DNA of 64,000 nt from Phaseolus vulgaris (taxonomy: Eukaryota; Streptophyta; Magnoliopsida; Fabales; Fabaceae). The stretch covers positions 27,284,643 to 27,348,642 of the forward strand of contig NC_023750.2 of NCBI RefSeq assembly GCF_000499845.2, given 5' to 3'. Below are positions 45,637 to 58,397 of the stretch, in pieces. The first letter of the stretch is position 1, and each line of letters begins with the position of its first letter. The notes beneath the pieces were generated by a model. That model was not told the origin of the DNA, searched no databases, and saw nothing but the letters and a program-made list of their open reading frames with translations. A program made the position numbers and the translations under genes.

Positions 45637-46655
45637 TATTATTGTCTTACATTAATGTTTTGTTATGTTAGAGGCATGTTTGGTAGTAATATTTAAGTGA
45701 AGGGCCAAAAGAAAGCAAATCCAATACATTTATCCTTTGGTAAGTGATCTATACTAATTGAGTTTTAATACATACACAAATAATTTGGTTATATATAAAC
45801 TTTCTAATAATTTAATTTGATTTACTTGCTATTTAAGTGTAATAGGCAATACAATTTTTTTTGAATGCGGCTATTGCATGATGTTGGATGATGATTAATA
45901 AAAATCATCATATTTGTGAAATACATAATAAATTAATATTTTTTATGTTAATTTAACATAACATTTTTTAATATTTTAGGATTTCACCTCGTTGCTTTAC
46001 AAGTATGATATTTATGAAAAATATATCTTATACAAATATATATTGGTTAAGATTTTAGAATTTTAGTTTGACATATTAACTATTTAAGTTAAAGTAGATA
46101 TTTGAGTAGTTAAACATGTTGGAACATTATACTTGCTTATATTTGTCTCTTTATTATTGAGTATTGGGTTCAGTTCAAAATAAATATTGTATTAAAAAGA
46201 ATGATATTTTACGCCAACACTAGAAATGACAATCTGAGTTGTCCTGATTCGTATTGATTTGTCCTACATTTGACTTGCAAAATACGGGACAAGTTGGTCT
46301 GCCCGCATAAGAATTATGTGTTGATCGTTGGTATGCCCCACATAAAGGTTTACCCATGGACATTCGGGTCAGCCACATAAGGAACTTTTTTTTGAAAAAA
46401 ATCATAATACAAATGTATCTTAATGAAATTCCATTAATCATAAAAAAAATCAGTTGTTGAAAAATTGGATTATTTTGATTAGTTTTCCCAAAAACTCATA
46501 CATAAACTATTTTGGTTATGGAGACAAAAGATGTACGTAGGAGAACTGATGTTTAGGATTGACTAGCCTGACTATGTGTTGTTTTTATGTACTGAAATTA
46601 AATTTTAAGGTATGTGAGATATGTAAAATGTGATAGGTGCATGCTTTCATCCAAT
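45637..46655. other. AT-rich DNA, no gene seen
   Basis: Low-complexity AT-rich flank of the CACTA element. No terminal repeats, domains or sustained frames. Confidence 0.5.
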
Positions 46656-47700
46656 TGATTAACTTTGGTGGAGTTGCGGAAGCTTTCATTGATTGCTCAC
46701 GGACAAGGCTCTCACATGGAGATCACGGGTGCCTTGGAGGTGCAGGTCAAGTATGAAGGTGAGTGGTTCAGCTAGCTCACTTGGAAGATGAAGGTTGAAG
46801 ACTAAATTTGCCTATCCTAGAGAGGAAGTAGACAAGAGTGAAGAATTGGCACAAAAATTTGGCAGCAATTTCACTCTATGATTAATCTCCTTTTTACATG
46901 AGGGAGGCTCCTCCTTTTATAGAAATGGAGGACTGGTCACATGAAATTCAAATGCAAGTGAAATAGCTTTGGAATGTCCGCCTAATGCATCTTGGCACAT
47001 GGAGCACATGAAACATATTTAACATGTGTTGAAAAGCTTTTTAGCACATGTTTCGTATGGATCATGTGGAGGTAGCCGTGCAACACATTTAACACATGGA
47101 GCATGTGTTAATTGTGTACTCTTTTACCTTGCTTAAACTGGCCTAGGTGAATTTAGAGGTTTTAGAAACTCTAAATTAACCTAGGATGATTTTATTATGT
47201 GCCAAAATTAAATTCTAAGAAAATTCTAAGAAAATTCTAAGAAAATTTACAGTAATTTCCTATTCTAATTTTGACAGAAAATAAATTCTACTCTACAACT
47301 TATGGCATTTTGAGCATATAGAGGAACGTTTCTCTGTCATCACTAGCAGTGTTCTAATCCTCTTGAATTCTTCTAGCCATAGCTCTTGTAGTTGTTTATG
47401 CTTTGATGAATTAGAGGTCTTCTTGAATATGTTTGCACATTCCTTTAGCATAGAGTTGTCCTCTTGTTTGGGCCTACAAAGATAAACAAAAGCCCAATTA
47501 AACCCATATTTGCAATTAAGTTAATAAACAACCTCTAGGTAGTCATCCTCCTTATTATATGGTTGTGTGAGGCTAGACGGTTTCCATCAGAATGACGCAC
47601 CTCACCTAATACCTGATTCACACGGATTGTAGTTTATATTGTATGGTCAAGCCAATAAACTAAAATAACTAATTTTTCTCGTGTTTTATCCTAACAGACC
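46656..47700 (-). repeat. LTR-like remnant, minus strand
   Basis: On the minus strand CTATAAAAGGAGGAGCC (about 46910) looks like an LTR promoter and leader. The plus text has the GATGGAAG/GAAGGTGAGTG style seen at 2640-2700. A GAAAATTCTAA triplication is at 47217-47242. Ends unknown. Confidence 0.4.
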
Positions 47701-47807
47701 ACGAACCAACCCCTATTAGTCATCCAAAGTTACGTGAAGTAATACAAAATATATTTATTTTAACCTTTGTTACAATTAAAACTAATATAAAAACAAATAT
47801 ATATACA

Positions 47808-48990
47808 CTAGTCAAGCTCTCACTAAAACAAAGTTTTATAAAAACTCTTTCAATACAATGAAAGTAAATTTACTCTAGAAACCAAGTCTTGAACCTTATA
47901 AGACTAATTTTCTCACGTAGTAACACCTTGTCATTATTCTGAGTTTGGAAACCTTATTTAGAGACAACCAAAGAACACAAAATAATATACCAAAAGTAAA
48001 ACAATATCACCTAGAATAGGTTAATCACAATAGAAAAAGTTTTAACCAACTGAAGAACTTTTCTTCTTAAAACATGGTTTTGTTCTCGTAGTCACACAAA
48101 AAAAACTCTAAGAATAATTTTCAGCTTTAGTTATAACTCTCTCTCTCAATACTAGAAAATGTTTTATAAAACTTTGGTTTTGAGCACATGTTAAATGATT
48201 AAGAAATGAGAGTTATATATTGGTTTACTCTATCCAAGAGCTACATCCAATTTTCCAACCACAATAGTCAAGCTCACACTAAAATTTGATTTTTACAAAT
48301 ACACAACGAGTAAGGTGAAAGTAAATATACCCAAGAAATCAACTTTTGAACATTGATTTTCTCACCTAGTAACACTTGTTACTATACTAAGTTTAAAAAC
48401 CTTATATAAAGACAATCAAAGAAACATAAATATATACAAAAAAAAATATCATTTGGATTAGGTTGAGCACATCAAAAAAGGTTTTATGAAGAATTGTGTT
48501 TCTCCTCGGAACATGGTTTTGATCTTGTAATCACACAATGAAAGCTCTAAGAACATCTTACAACTCAATTATAACTCTCTTCAATAATAGAAAATGTTTT
48601 CTTGAGTTTTAATCACATGTTAAATGATTAAGAAATGAGAAAGTTATATAGGTTTCAAATAGTTAGTTTTTACAGATTAACATTGCCTTTTAATCTATTA
48701 ATTTCACTTACTCATGAAAACAATCGATTAAGTCGTTGTTTAATATATTAAAACAAAAGAGTTCAGAGACATGTAAGAGCTTAAGAAAATTTAATCTATT
48801 AAAAACTCATTTTAACATATTAAAATAAACCTCATAACTGCTTATAATTTTAAATGATTCTAATTGATTAAAACTATAATTTAATCAACTATATTTTCGC
48901 AATCATTTCAACTCAAATAAAAACATTTTAACATATTTAAAAATATCTTTTAATCAATTAAAATACATCTTATCACTAAAACAAGCTCTA
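47808..48990 (-). repeat. Degenerate minus-strand copy of a family D-type LTR with internal tandem duplication
   Basis: ATTGGTTTACTCTATCCAAG and GAGCTACATCC (48220-48247) are the complement of the CTGGATGTAGCTC...GTGAACCAGTATAA block of the solo LTRs. The part 47808-48240 is followed at 48268-48655 by a diverged direct copy: CAAGCTC(T/A)CACTAAAA, TTTCTCAC(G/C)TAGTAACA and CACATGTTAAATGATTAAGA occur in both in the same order. Region 48700-48990 has AT-rich remnants. Confidence 0.6.
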
Positions 48991-49309
48991 ATGCATTTTA
49001 AGAAGCTTTCTAACTGCAATTAGAAGCTCAAAACATGTAAGAGAATCTTATAATGGATCCTAATCAATACAACACATTTTATAAACACATCTAAGTCTTC
49101 ACGATCAAGTCTACTCTTCAAATTCTTTAATTGAGATGTTTAATTCATCAAATATATCACAACAACATTTTGTCTACAAATCCTTTTAAGAGAGAAAAAA
49201 TAAAATAGTTTTTTTATAAATAAAATTAACTCATACAAAACTAAAAATAATAATATAAAATTAAAGAAATGACACGATAGAATTTTTATAATTAACTTAT
49301 CTATAAATT
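48991..49309. other. AT-rich DNA, no gene seen
   Basis: No frames or repeats of note before the LINE target duplication at 49310. Confidence 0.5.
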
Positions 49310-49320
49310 AATTTTAACTA

Positions 49321-50652
49321 TTTTTTTTATCAACATAGAATAATAAATTAAGATCACTTAAAATATCCAACCCATATACAAAATAACACGTATTTACATG
49401 ATCCGAAAAAGCAACTACAATTATGCTTACTACTTGCACCAGATGTGTCCTACCATTAAATTTCTAGTTACTTCAATGTAACAATAAGAGTAGCCCACTA
49501 CCATCAAACAAAAGAAACCAACCCCGGAGTTAAGAACATGATTAATGTTCAAGGTCGATAGCACATTCAACTTCAAAGTCTTCCTTGCCATATGCTACTG
49601 TTGAAAACCTAAAACATTTGTTACAACACCTTGGAAAAAATAGACTTGTCCTGATAAGAGATGAAAAATAGATGTGCAGTGATGTTTGTTCTCCCTTTGG
49701 CATGTTACTTGTGTTCCTACTTCCATCATCCTTAAAGTTTAGTTATGCACAAATTTGTATTTTGTGCCTGTACTTGAAGGTGCCTTCCTATCCCCCTATA
49801 AAAAACGTTTCCCTTCCTATATTTTCCTTCTTTTCCCTAGAAGCTACTTAATCCTATCACATACCTTGAAAGGGTAGCTAAGATTTTATCTATTGAAATT
49901 GTTGTAAGCACAGGGTTTAAGCATGCGAGGGTATCTATTAGTTACAAGTCTTAAGTTGTTCCATGGTAAATATCTCTAGTGGATCAACCTTATACCATCC
50001 CTAAAAATAATAAGGTTTCTATGGTTCCACACTACCCATACTAAGGACATCCACATACTCCTCCATAATTTGTTATGTTTTTTGTTCAACTGCAAAAGAT
50101 GAAATTGATAAAAATGTGCTAAAGACTTAGCATGTTAAAGAGAACTCACCCTCACCTAATTACTACACATACTCCACACTCTCCAACTTACCTTACATGT
50201 GAAAAAAAAATGGTTTGCATTTTTTTCCTCCCTTCCACACTACACACACATCCTATCAGACAAAGTTATCCCTCTCCTACAAACATTATCCTTTGTACCT
50301 ATTCTATTAAGCATCAACCTTCATGCAAAGTGTTCAGAGGAGTACAATGCCTTAGTATTCCAAAACTCACTATATTCATCCAACTCATCCCTTTCATTAG
50401 TGTGAATTAATATGTTATAAGCAAACTTGACATAATATGTATTAGTTTCCTCTCCTTTCCATTCACAGTTATCCTAATCTCCTTTTACTAACCTGATTAC
50501 TTTCAGATTTTCCATAAAAGAGTGTAATTCCCGATCAAACCAAGTTCTTCTTCATTTTATAATCCATTCTCAATTATCATTGTTCATCTAGCCATGTCAT
50601 CTATAGATGCTTCTTTGTTCAGTGAGTTATTATACAATCTTGGATAATTATA
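49321..50652 (-). mobile_element. 5'-truncated LINE, minus strand
   Basis: On the minus strand the 3' end reads TTGATAAAAAAAA at 49321-49333, the same style of end as the large LINE (ACTGATAAAAAAAA). AATTTTAACTA (49310-49320) and AATTCTAACTA (50653-50663) form an 11-bp TSD with one mismatch. Coding text of the ORF2 C-terminus runs from about 50590 to 49790. Only about 1.3 kb of the 3' end was inserted, as is normal for LINEs. Confidence 0.75.
49790..50590 (-). pseudogene. LINE ORF2 C-terminus (zinc-binding RT-associated domain)
   Basis: The minus frame reads YYVKFAYNIL, SEHFA-stop-RLMLNRIGTKDN, RRGITLSDRMCV-stop-CGREE, HFFFTCKVSWRVWSMC, then SMWMSLVWVVWNHRNLIIFR. The C-x2-C and H-x3-C spacing is the zf-RVT domain that follows RT in plant L1-type elements. 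It matches the block at 61610-61800 of the large LINE in order. At least three stops and one shift are visible. Confidence 0.8.
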
Positions 50653-50717
50653 AATTCTAACTATTTTAACTTACGAAAAGAAATATATTTTTTCTTACTT
50701 CATTTAGAAAAACTTCG

Positions 50718-50720
<3 letters not shown>

Positions 50721-50752
<32 letters not shown>
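50721..50752. repeat. (TA)16 microsatellite
   Basis: An uninterrupted TA run, followed by TTTATTTATTTATTTT. Confidence 0.95.
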
Positions 50753-50756
<4 letters not shown>

Positions 50757-50757
<1 letters not shown>

Positions 50758-51241
50758 TTATTTATTTTTCTTTTTTTTAGAAGATTATAACTCAGATCGA
50801 GTGTGCAAACATGATTGCCAACCTTACATTTAATTTATACCAAATATAATGTGCTTTAGTTCTTGCCCTTGAATTTTTTTTTTCACAACCAATTTTCTTA
50901 TGAGAAAGAAAAGACGTTATAAGAAAATTAATGCCAATCAGTAAATTTTCTAAGCTAAGTAACTAAATTAGGTGTCCACAAGATTGAATTTGTTTTATCA
51001 ATAATAGAAAATAATTAAATTAAAGTAACACACGGGGTGCTACAATCCATACACAAGAGATTTAATAATGGAGAAAACATATTAGAGCAAACCTTCCTTT
51101 ATTTCTCCCTTCATCATAAAAAGATATTTCTTGTTAACTCATAAACATGTTAACATGTTAGGCAACACTTATCAACCCTCCGTATTGTAGTTTCTTTCAT
51201 TTTGCAGAGAATTGTGAACCTTGCATTCACGCCAATCCTCC
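50757..51241. other. AT-rich DNA, no gene seen
   Basis: No coding or repeat signal. Left flank of the possible CACTA element at 51242. Confidence 0.4.
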
Positions 51242-51259
51242 CACTACATCATTTCCTAA

Positions 51260-51490
51260 TTTATAGTAACATTTTCACAGTTACATTTATTTAAAAGTTA
51301 TAGTAAAGAAATTTCAATTACTATAGTAACATTTTTTACATAAATATCACTGTAAACAAAATAAACATAAAATTTAATTACTATAGTATTTCTTTGTAGA
51401 TAAATGTCACTGTAGACAAAATTAGCAGTAACATTTTATAAACAAATGTTACAATAAATAAATCTAAACTAGTAATATCACCTAAATATA
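51260..51490. repeat. Left subterminal repeats of the possible CACTA element
   Basis: ACTATAGTAACATTTT, TATCACTGTA(A/G)ACAAAAT and related units recur with spacing near 65 bases. The same GTAACATTTT word dominates the right-end array. Confidence 0.6.
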
Positions 51491-51498
51491 ACGTCTCA

Positions 51499-51840
51499 TT
51501 GTCTCACTACACTAGTATTTGTCTCACTCTCTTGTTCGTGCTCCGCCTTCTTCTTGCTCGTGTGCCCGATCTCACCGTCATTGTCACTTTTACTCTATTG
51601 ATCACTCTCATTGTCTCATTCTCTCACTTAGACGCATGTAAACTTTTCTCGTTCTCTCTCATACGCTCCCTATCTCATGCTTGTGTCTCGCATTTTTTTA
51701 GTGACGATGTTCAAACGCAGGTATCACAAACTTCAATTTGTTCTTACAATCAGGTGGGTTTAGGGTTTATTTGGTTTTCATTTTCATTTTCACTTTGTTA
51801 TTATTTCTCACATTTGAACCCTTGGATTATTGTTTTTTAG
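51499..51840 (+). other. Exon-like segment, function unknown
   Basis: A 113-codon frame, Leu/Ser/Phe-rich, in a CT-rich segment just inside the subterminal repeats. Its position matches the exon-like segments of the two certain CACTA elements. Hydrophobic stretches reflect the pyrimidine-rich base composition. No family recognised. Confidence 0.3.
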
Positions 51841-53323
51841 CATGTAATTATTGTTGTTTCGTTTTTTATGATTAATTTGTGTTTCATTCCCATATTAAAA
51901 TGGTGATAATTTTGTTCTGAGTGATTCTCTCTTTGATTTGGTAGAAAACGTGTTTATTCTGATTTGGTAGTGTTATGATAATGTTAATTATTTTTATTTG
52001 GTATATCTGCTCGTTCAGTTCCACGTTCTACTCCATATCCAATGAATATAACGGGTGCTCCAACCCTTATACAAAAAGGGAGTCAAACATCATGTGCTCA
52101 TTTTGTGTAATTTCCTTGTTTTTATCCTTAATAACAGATATAGATATGCATAGACATTGCACCAGGGGAAACTTTGTGTCTACTCCATCTTTTTCCAGGT
52201 AGAACTACTACAACCTACCATATTGTCTTCTGCTCCTCATCTGCCCGGCTTCTTTTGTTAAAACATCACTTATGATTGTTGTTTTGCACCCTCAGTCGAT
52301 TCGAAGAAATATTTTGTGCATATTGGGCCTTATGGCACCCCATAAACTCTACTTGAGCCCTTCCCTTATCCCAATCTACATTTCAGTTGCTTCTTCATTG
52401 TTGCAGCCTCCATAAACTACTCATTTTTGTTTAAAGACCCTATACCTGGATATATCTTTTGAAAGCATATGTAGATATTTAGTTTGTCTTTCAAGATTAT
52501 TTTCTACTAGTAATAATTGGAGATTTAAAATTATTTTGTTAATTTGCATTATATGAATTTCTTGATGTAGTTAACTTTTCTCCACCTCCAACTCTTACTC
52601 AGAGTAGCAATCATGGATATCACTTTGGGACCATTGTTGAAGGTATGTCACGAAACATCATTGTTCCAACTGCTAAGTATAACCTCTTAATTGAAGTAGA
52701 CAATGAGAGAAAATATTGTAAGAAATATTGAGTCTTGAAATAGTTTAAGATCAACTCAATAGATTTCCATTAATATTTTTAGAACCCATTTAGAAAAAAC
52801 AAAACCAACATGAGTGTATTTATGTGCAATACTCTAAATAGAACCACTCTCTTTGCTTTTAAATCTAGAGAATCATAAAGACAACATAAAAAATAGCTTA
52901 ATCGATGAAACTAAAAGAAATTTAAAAAAAGGTGAAAAGTTATAGAGCATACATTATCCCAAGTCCTAACCACTCTTAGAATAAAAAAAACAGAAAAAAT
53001 CCTTTACTTTTAAACCTCTTTTTGAATGGGGATTCCATATTCCCACTTGGTAGAGTTATACAACATGCATGAATGGTTTATTTTGTTTTATTTGTTATTA
53101 CAATACTTTTATATCATAATTATAATTGGTGTCATGTGTTCAGTTAATTAGATGTCAACAAACATGTAAGCAATCTCTATTTTTTCTTTACATCCATTTA
53201 CTCATGCACTTATTTTATTTTGTCTTTATATCCATTCAGTCATGCACTTATTTTTTTTATAGCTAATGAACATTCCAATAAAGCTCCAAAAATTTGACAT
53301 AATTTGCCACAAAATATAAGTAA
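51841..53323. other. Unassigned internal DNA
   Basis: Short frames only (51975; and a PPPTLTQSSNHGYHFG-like patch at 52583-52640). No recognised domain. Confidence 0.35.
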
Positions 53324-54121
53324 TGTACTGGACCAGAGCACGTAGAGCTCAGGTGGTCGGACATCAGCGTCTGTGTTAGACAGGTCAACTTGGTCGTCGA
53401 GTCAAGACTGACGGGCCACACGAGTGGGCCCCAGGTATGTGTGTATTGACTCTCATTCATATAGTTAATATAATTCATTCGCGTATAAGACCTGGTCGGT
53501 CAACAAAGAGTGTTATTGGGTCTAGGGGTGCGTTTAGTGCATTCGGATCTAGTACAAGTAAAACATTCTCCATAGGCCCGAGCCCAAGAGTGTTAGGGTT
53601 TAGGGGAGCAGGTTGCATGCATGGTACGTGGAGGCTTGTATGCCTCCAAGGGACATATTGGACCCTTGATGTTGGTACATGAGTTGGTACCTTGGTGATT
53701 ATTCTGTTAAGATTTTATGCACTCCAAGGAGATAAGATTTTGTGCAGTTGCAGCACTAAGATTGTGCGCATTGTAACAGACTCTTCTCCCATTAAACATA
53801 CTTTCACTTGAGATAAGGTTCTCGTGAGAGAAGGTTGTTATCAGAGGTAACCTAGAGGTAGTCTATAAAAAGAAACTTGAGATCCCAGGTGAAGGCACAT
53901 TGTTTCTAAGACTGAAACTACTCACTTACTTCTTATTTCTATAAGCTCTGTACTGACTTGATCGTCGGAGTGCAATCAACAAGTATGGTCCCCTCTGTTT
54001 TAAACAGAGTCGCGTTCCAACATATCCAAAGGAAAGAGAAGATTCCAGCAGAGACAAACCGAGCTAGAGCTTGTCTTCAAAGTCAACCAGCGACCAGGTC
54101 AACCAGCAAGAACTAGTAACA
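53324..54121 (+). mobile_element. Gypsy-type LTR related to family B, probably solo
   Basis: Starts TGTACTGGACCAG and ends ACTAGTAACA. It aligns with the family B LTR: TGCATGCATGGTACGTG (53614), CATGAGTTGGTACC (53681), and GTACTGACTTGATCGTCGGA (53951). AGTAA lies just before it (53319-53323) and at 54115-54119, a possible TSD only if the LTR ends at 54114; the TG/CA rule favours 54121. No internal region follows. Confidence 0.65.
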
Positions 54122-55904
54122 TTTGCGTTTAAGTTTACTTTTCCTTCATTCATTATTTCTATTCGTTTATCAAGTTTATGGATTTTGTACGCTGTTGTGG
54201 ACACTTATGAGCACTCATGCGCAGTTGTTAGCTATTTTCCATGGTCTCACCTTATCATGAAAATAAATTATGTAGTAAATTTTTATCTATAATTATCACT
54301 GATATTTTGCAGCATAAACATGAGTTTGTATTTGGTTTGAAAAATAGATAGAGTGAATTGTTTGAGCATATCTCTTTTATAAATTTACTGCGTATTTTTG
54401 ATACTTTTAAGTATACTTAAATTAACTGATTGATTTCTTATTTATTAAGTTTACCTTTGTTAATTGCCATATTTGTGGAATGCAATGTGTAAGGCTAATA
54501 AAATGTTCTTGATAGTGTTGTCTAATAAAATGTTTAAAAGTAATGTTTCACTCTAATGACTTATTTTAACTTGTAATATAGACTTCTATTACATAGAAGT
54601 GAAACTCCAATTCTAAGATAAGAACGATATACTTGAACTATATGCATTTTAAACTAGATGGTGTTGCTATAAGAGAGTCTTAAGAGTACACGCCAGGAGA
54701 GCTATATGCATTTCAAAACCAACTTGAACACCCAAACTTGTATTTCATGAGCTATCAACTCTCTAAAATGGAAGGAACGAATATACCTGGATCAAGTTTC
54801 GCAACACTAATCTTCTATTTGATAATAACATCCACAAGCTCTTTGATTTCTAATGTTTTCTATTATTTTCTATTCCACTACTGAGTGCAAGATAACTTGG
54901 TCAGGTTCTTGAACAATAGAGCACAATTAAAAGGATTTAGGTGGATCTCCATGACTGAATATTATAGTTCACATATTAGATGGATCATGCAGTTTAAGAG
55001 TTAAAATTTTAACAGTTAAAGTTTAAGAGTAAAAAATACTTAAAGTGACTTTAATTTGTTATTTATCGCTTCTAGACTTAGATTCAAGTTTAATTCAATC
55101 TATTTAATTGTTGAATAGTTACTCTGTTCTAATTCCTCAAGTTCATGTATAATTTTGTTTTTAATAGACAGTTTTACATATTTATTAGGTATTTCATTTT
55201 TTTTCTCTCCAAGACAACATAAACATGAACAAGAATTGGATGTAGCACCTAGATCATCTGCTAGTTATTTGAATGGATTGAATTTTTTTTCTAAATTTTT
55301 CATTTGAAAATGCTGCTTAAAGATATGAGATTTTATGTCCTTACAAGGAGTGTAACGATTGTACGTGGGATGACCGAAAGAAAGTGCATGGACATTTAAT
55401 GTGTGTCAGATTTGGTAGATAACATCCAGTTGATGATATTAAATAAAAAAATGTAAATAGTCATATACTTGAATATTCAATAACTTAGCATGCAATTATA
55501 TGTTATGTTCTTACAGTGTTCCTGTAGATTCTTGTAGTGAATTGTTATTGTTATATTCAATAAAATATGTATAATGATTGGTATTATGTTCTTGTAGTGA
55601 ATTCTATAATATGGTGGGAAAAATCTTTATTTTCTCTAGCTACAATGTGCACAAATTAAATTGGGGGAGCAAACTTACATCCTTACATATCCTTTTTATG
55701 GAATAAGAAACTTCAATCATTACTTGATAAATGAGATGAACTTAAACAAAAGTGACAATCTATATTTAGTGCATGTATGACTTCACTTTCAAACATTTAA
55801 AATATATTAAAATACTACTAGCTTTTGTATTGACAGAGGCTTATAGAATAAAAGCTTTAAATATAAACTACTTCACATCAAAATCAATTTTAACTATGAT
55901 CAAT
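54122..55904. other. AT-rich DNA, no gene seen
   Basis: Left flank of the LINE. Short frames only; nothing recognised. Confidence 0.4.
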
Positions 55905-56039
55905 TTGTAATTCATCATCAATGCAGACTCAACAAAACCATAAGTTTATCTTTGAATGTAGTAATGAGATGGAGAGGGAGAGAGAGAGAGATAGAGTGGC
56001 ACAATGTGAAGAAGAGAGGGTATGGGTCGAAGAAAACAA

Positions 56040-58289
56040 GTGTTAATTTTTTTTTCACAAATTTTCCTATGGAATACGAAGAGAAGGATATGTGGAGAGT
56101 GTTTTAGAGATGGGGAAGGGTTGTTGATGTGTTTATCTCTAGAAGATTTAATAACAAAAATAAGAGATTTGGATTTGTTAAGTTTCAAGATGTGGTAGAG
56201 CTGGAAAGGAAACTGGACTTCGTCTGGATTGGTTACTAGAAGGTAAGGGTAAACAAACCGAAATACAATAGAGACAAAGAGCCAAGGCATGGTAGGCATG
56301 TAGAGCCCAAACAAAAAAAATTAGCAGAAACAGAGAGTTAAGGAAGGAGGGGGATGGGAAATTAAAAAGGAATAGAAGTAGGCAAACGTTGAACCCAACG
56401 TGAATCAGAGCCATACAGTTTGCAAGGAAAGGATGTCGTATGCTTCCGTCATGGAGAAAGGATGTAAGGGGGAAAAGAAGAATATTTACCCAATAGCGTT
56501 CAAGGCAGAGGTGAAACAACTAGAGTGGCTAGATAACAGTTTCATCGATAGAACTGTGGAACCAAGTAAGGCTAAGGATTTGAAGAAAAACTTTATCTTG
56601 GGAGGCTTTAATTTTATTCGTGTGCGTAATCTGGGAGGGAATTGTGTTCTACTGTCTGGAGAAGATGCGAACTTGATTAAAAAATCTATAGATGAAAATA
56701 AAGAATGGTTTAAATCAATTTTTGAATATATTATCCCCTAGGAGCAAAACATTATGGTGATAGAAAAATATGTTTGGCTCGTATTAGAGGGTTGCCCTTG
56801 AATCTGTGGAGTAGGCAAAGCTTGGAAAGCATAGTGTCAATGGTCGGAACGCTTGTAGAAATTGACAAGTGTACTTTGGAGATGGAAGAACTAGAATATG
56901 CAAGAGTTTAAATTAAATTGCATGCAGCAAGGGAGGCTCGTTTGGCAAAATGTATGAAGATTAATGAGTTCATGTGCCAAATAGCTATTGAAGAAGAACT
57001 TGTTATTAATTTTAAAAGTTGTTATGATGGTGACTGGGAAAACTCTTCTGATGATGGGAAGTAATTTAGGGAGGGAATCGGAAGGCCTAGAGATTGGGAG
57101 GAATTTAAAATTCCATGGCGGCTTTGGGGAGGAGACGATGGTGGAGGAGCTTCTCCGTAGTGAGTCACGAAGGTCAAACGCTGTTGCGAAAGATAGGGGT
57201 GATGACATGGAAGGCCAGCAGCTTAGTGGGCTACAAAATACTATGCGTCTTAATGAGGCAATTGATGGGTTAGGTGGGAAATTTGAGTGTTTTAATGAGG
57301 TAATTGATGAGCTAGAGGAGGAGCCTAGGCAATTTAACGTTGCAATTAAAGAGGCAAGTGGTCAGATGCAAACCCTAACAGAAATAAAAAGCTTATATGT
57401 TGATATTGGGCTTGTTGAGTGTGATTGGGTCCAATTCCAAATTCTAGAGAGGGGGGTGTGCTTAGCTGGAACAGGCCTAATAATTAATGAGAGTGAGTTT
57501 TCTAGAGTTGGAAGTAGGGCTGACATGGCCCTAGGATGCAATAACAGCATGGCAATGCACATGAGCAGTCCCCTTACCCTGCCATCAACCTTCATCGGAA
57601 ATAGAGACACGACTGCGCCGATGTCCCCTTCGCGGTGCGGGTCCAGGAACGACGCACGAACAGAGGTGCACGTTACCGCCACACTCGACACTACTCTGCT
57701 CACCGTCGCACGCGACGCAGCATCGCCCATTGTTGCTTGTGACGCAGCGTCACCCACTGCTGCACACTCGTCCACCGTCGAGCGTGACGCAACGTCGTCC
57801 ATTGTCGCACGCAAAGTTGCGTCGTCCACCGTCGCACATGACGCAACGTCGTCCTCGGCATATCGTTCTGCCGCGCCTGCTACGCCTGCCGGAGATGGTG
57901 GCTTGATGGTGGCGGAAACCCCTTCAAAATATGGAAGCGACTCAACGTACTCATTGGTGGTTCGTAGGCCCTTAAGCGTCGTCGCAGTACATCCTAGGGG
58001 CTTCTCCGCAAGTCCTATCGCGCACGTGCGTCTTCTCCGCCGTCCTGCATCATTTTCTGGTGGTGGACAGAGGTTGTTGGAGGTTAGGGAGTGTAACAGT
58101 AGCAACTCACAAGAGGTGGGGTTTGCACACCTTGATGGAATCAATGAACTGCCTCGCAAGAAGGATGTAAGGTTAGTCTATAATTTTATTGATATTGATG
58201 ATAATGGTGCTTTAAATTGCAATCGTCTGGTTTGGGTAAATAATGAGAATTTGGAAGCTTTAGAATTTGGAATGCAGAAAAGGAATTAG
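56040..58289 (+). pseudogene. LINE ORF1 (RRM and RNA-binding protein), broken
   Basis: The N-terminal part (56080-56240) carries an RNA-recognition motif: VDVFISRRF and KRFGFVKF, the RNP1-like octamer, with a stop inside and another after WIGY. The frame 56400-56741 continues with the ORF1 mid region (PIAFKAEVKQLEWLDNSFI), then 56750-56985 (VWLVLEGCPWNLWS type). After a frameshift near 56990 the open frame 56988-58289 (433 codons) begins out of register. It includes a GC-rich repeated segment at 57680-57880. ORF1 normally binds LINE RNA; this copy cannot be made whole. Confidence 0.85.
57680..57880 (+). repeat. GC-rich minisatellite in LINE ORF1
   Basis: Roughly six degenerate units built on GTCGCACGCGACGCA / ACGTCGTCC, about 24-36 bases each, coding for Val-Ala-(Arg/His)-Asp-Ala-(Ala/Thr)-Ser repeats. 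It contrasts with the AT-rich surroundings. Confidence 0.75.
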
Positions 58290-58397
58290 CATTTTCGCCT
58301 TTAGGAGACAAGGAAGAAGTCTTAGATAGTTTAAGAAGTATGAAAGAAATAGACAATAGGAAAGAGGGTCTAAGTAAGGGTGGGATAAATGCTTTAG

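Noticed and set aside
57362..58159. 265-codon minus-strand frame
   Set aside because: Mirror of the GC-rich repeat in LINE ORF1; the sense frame and element order explain the region.
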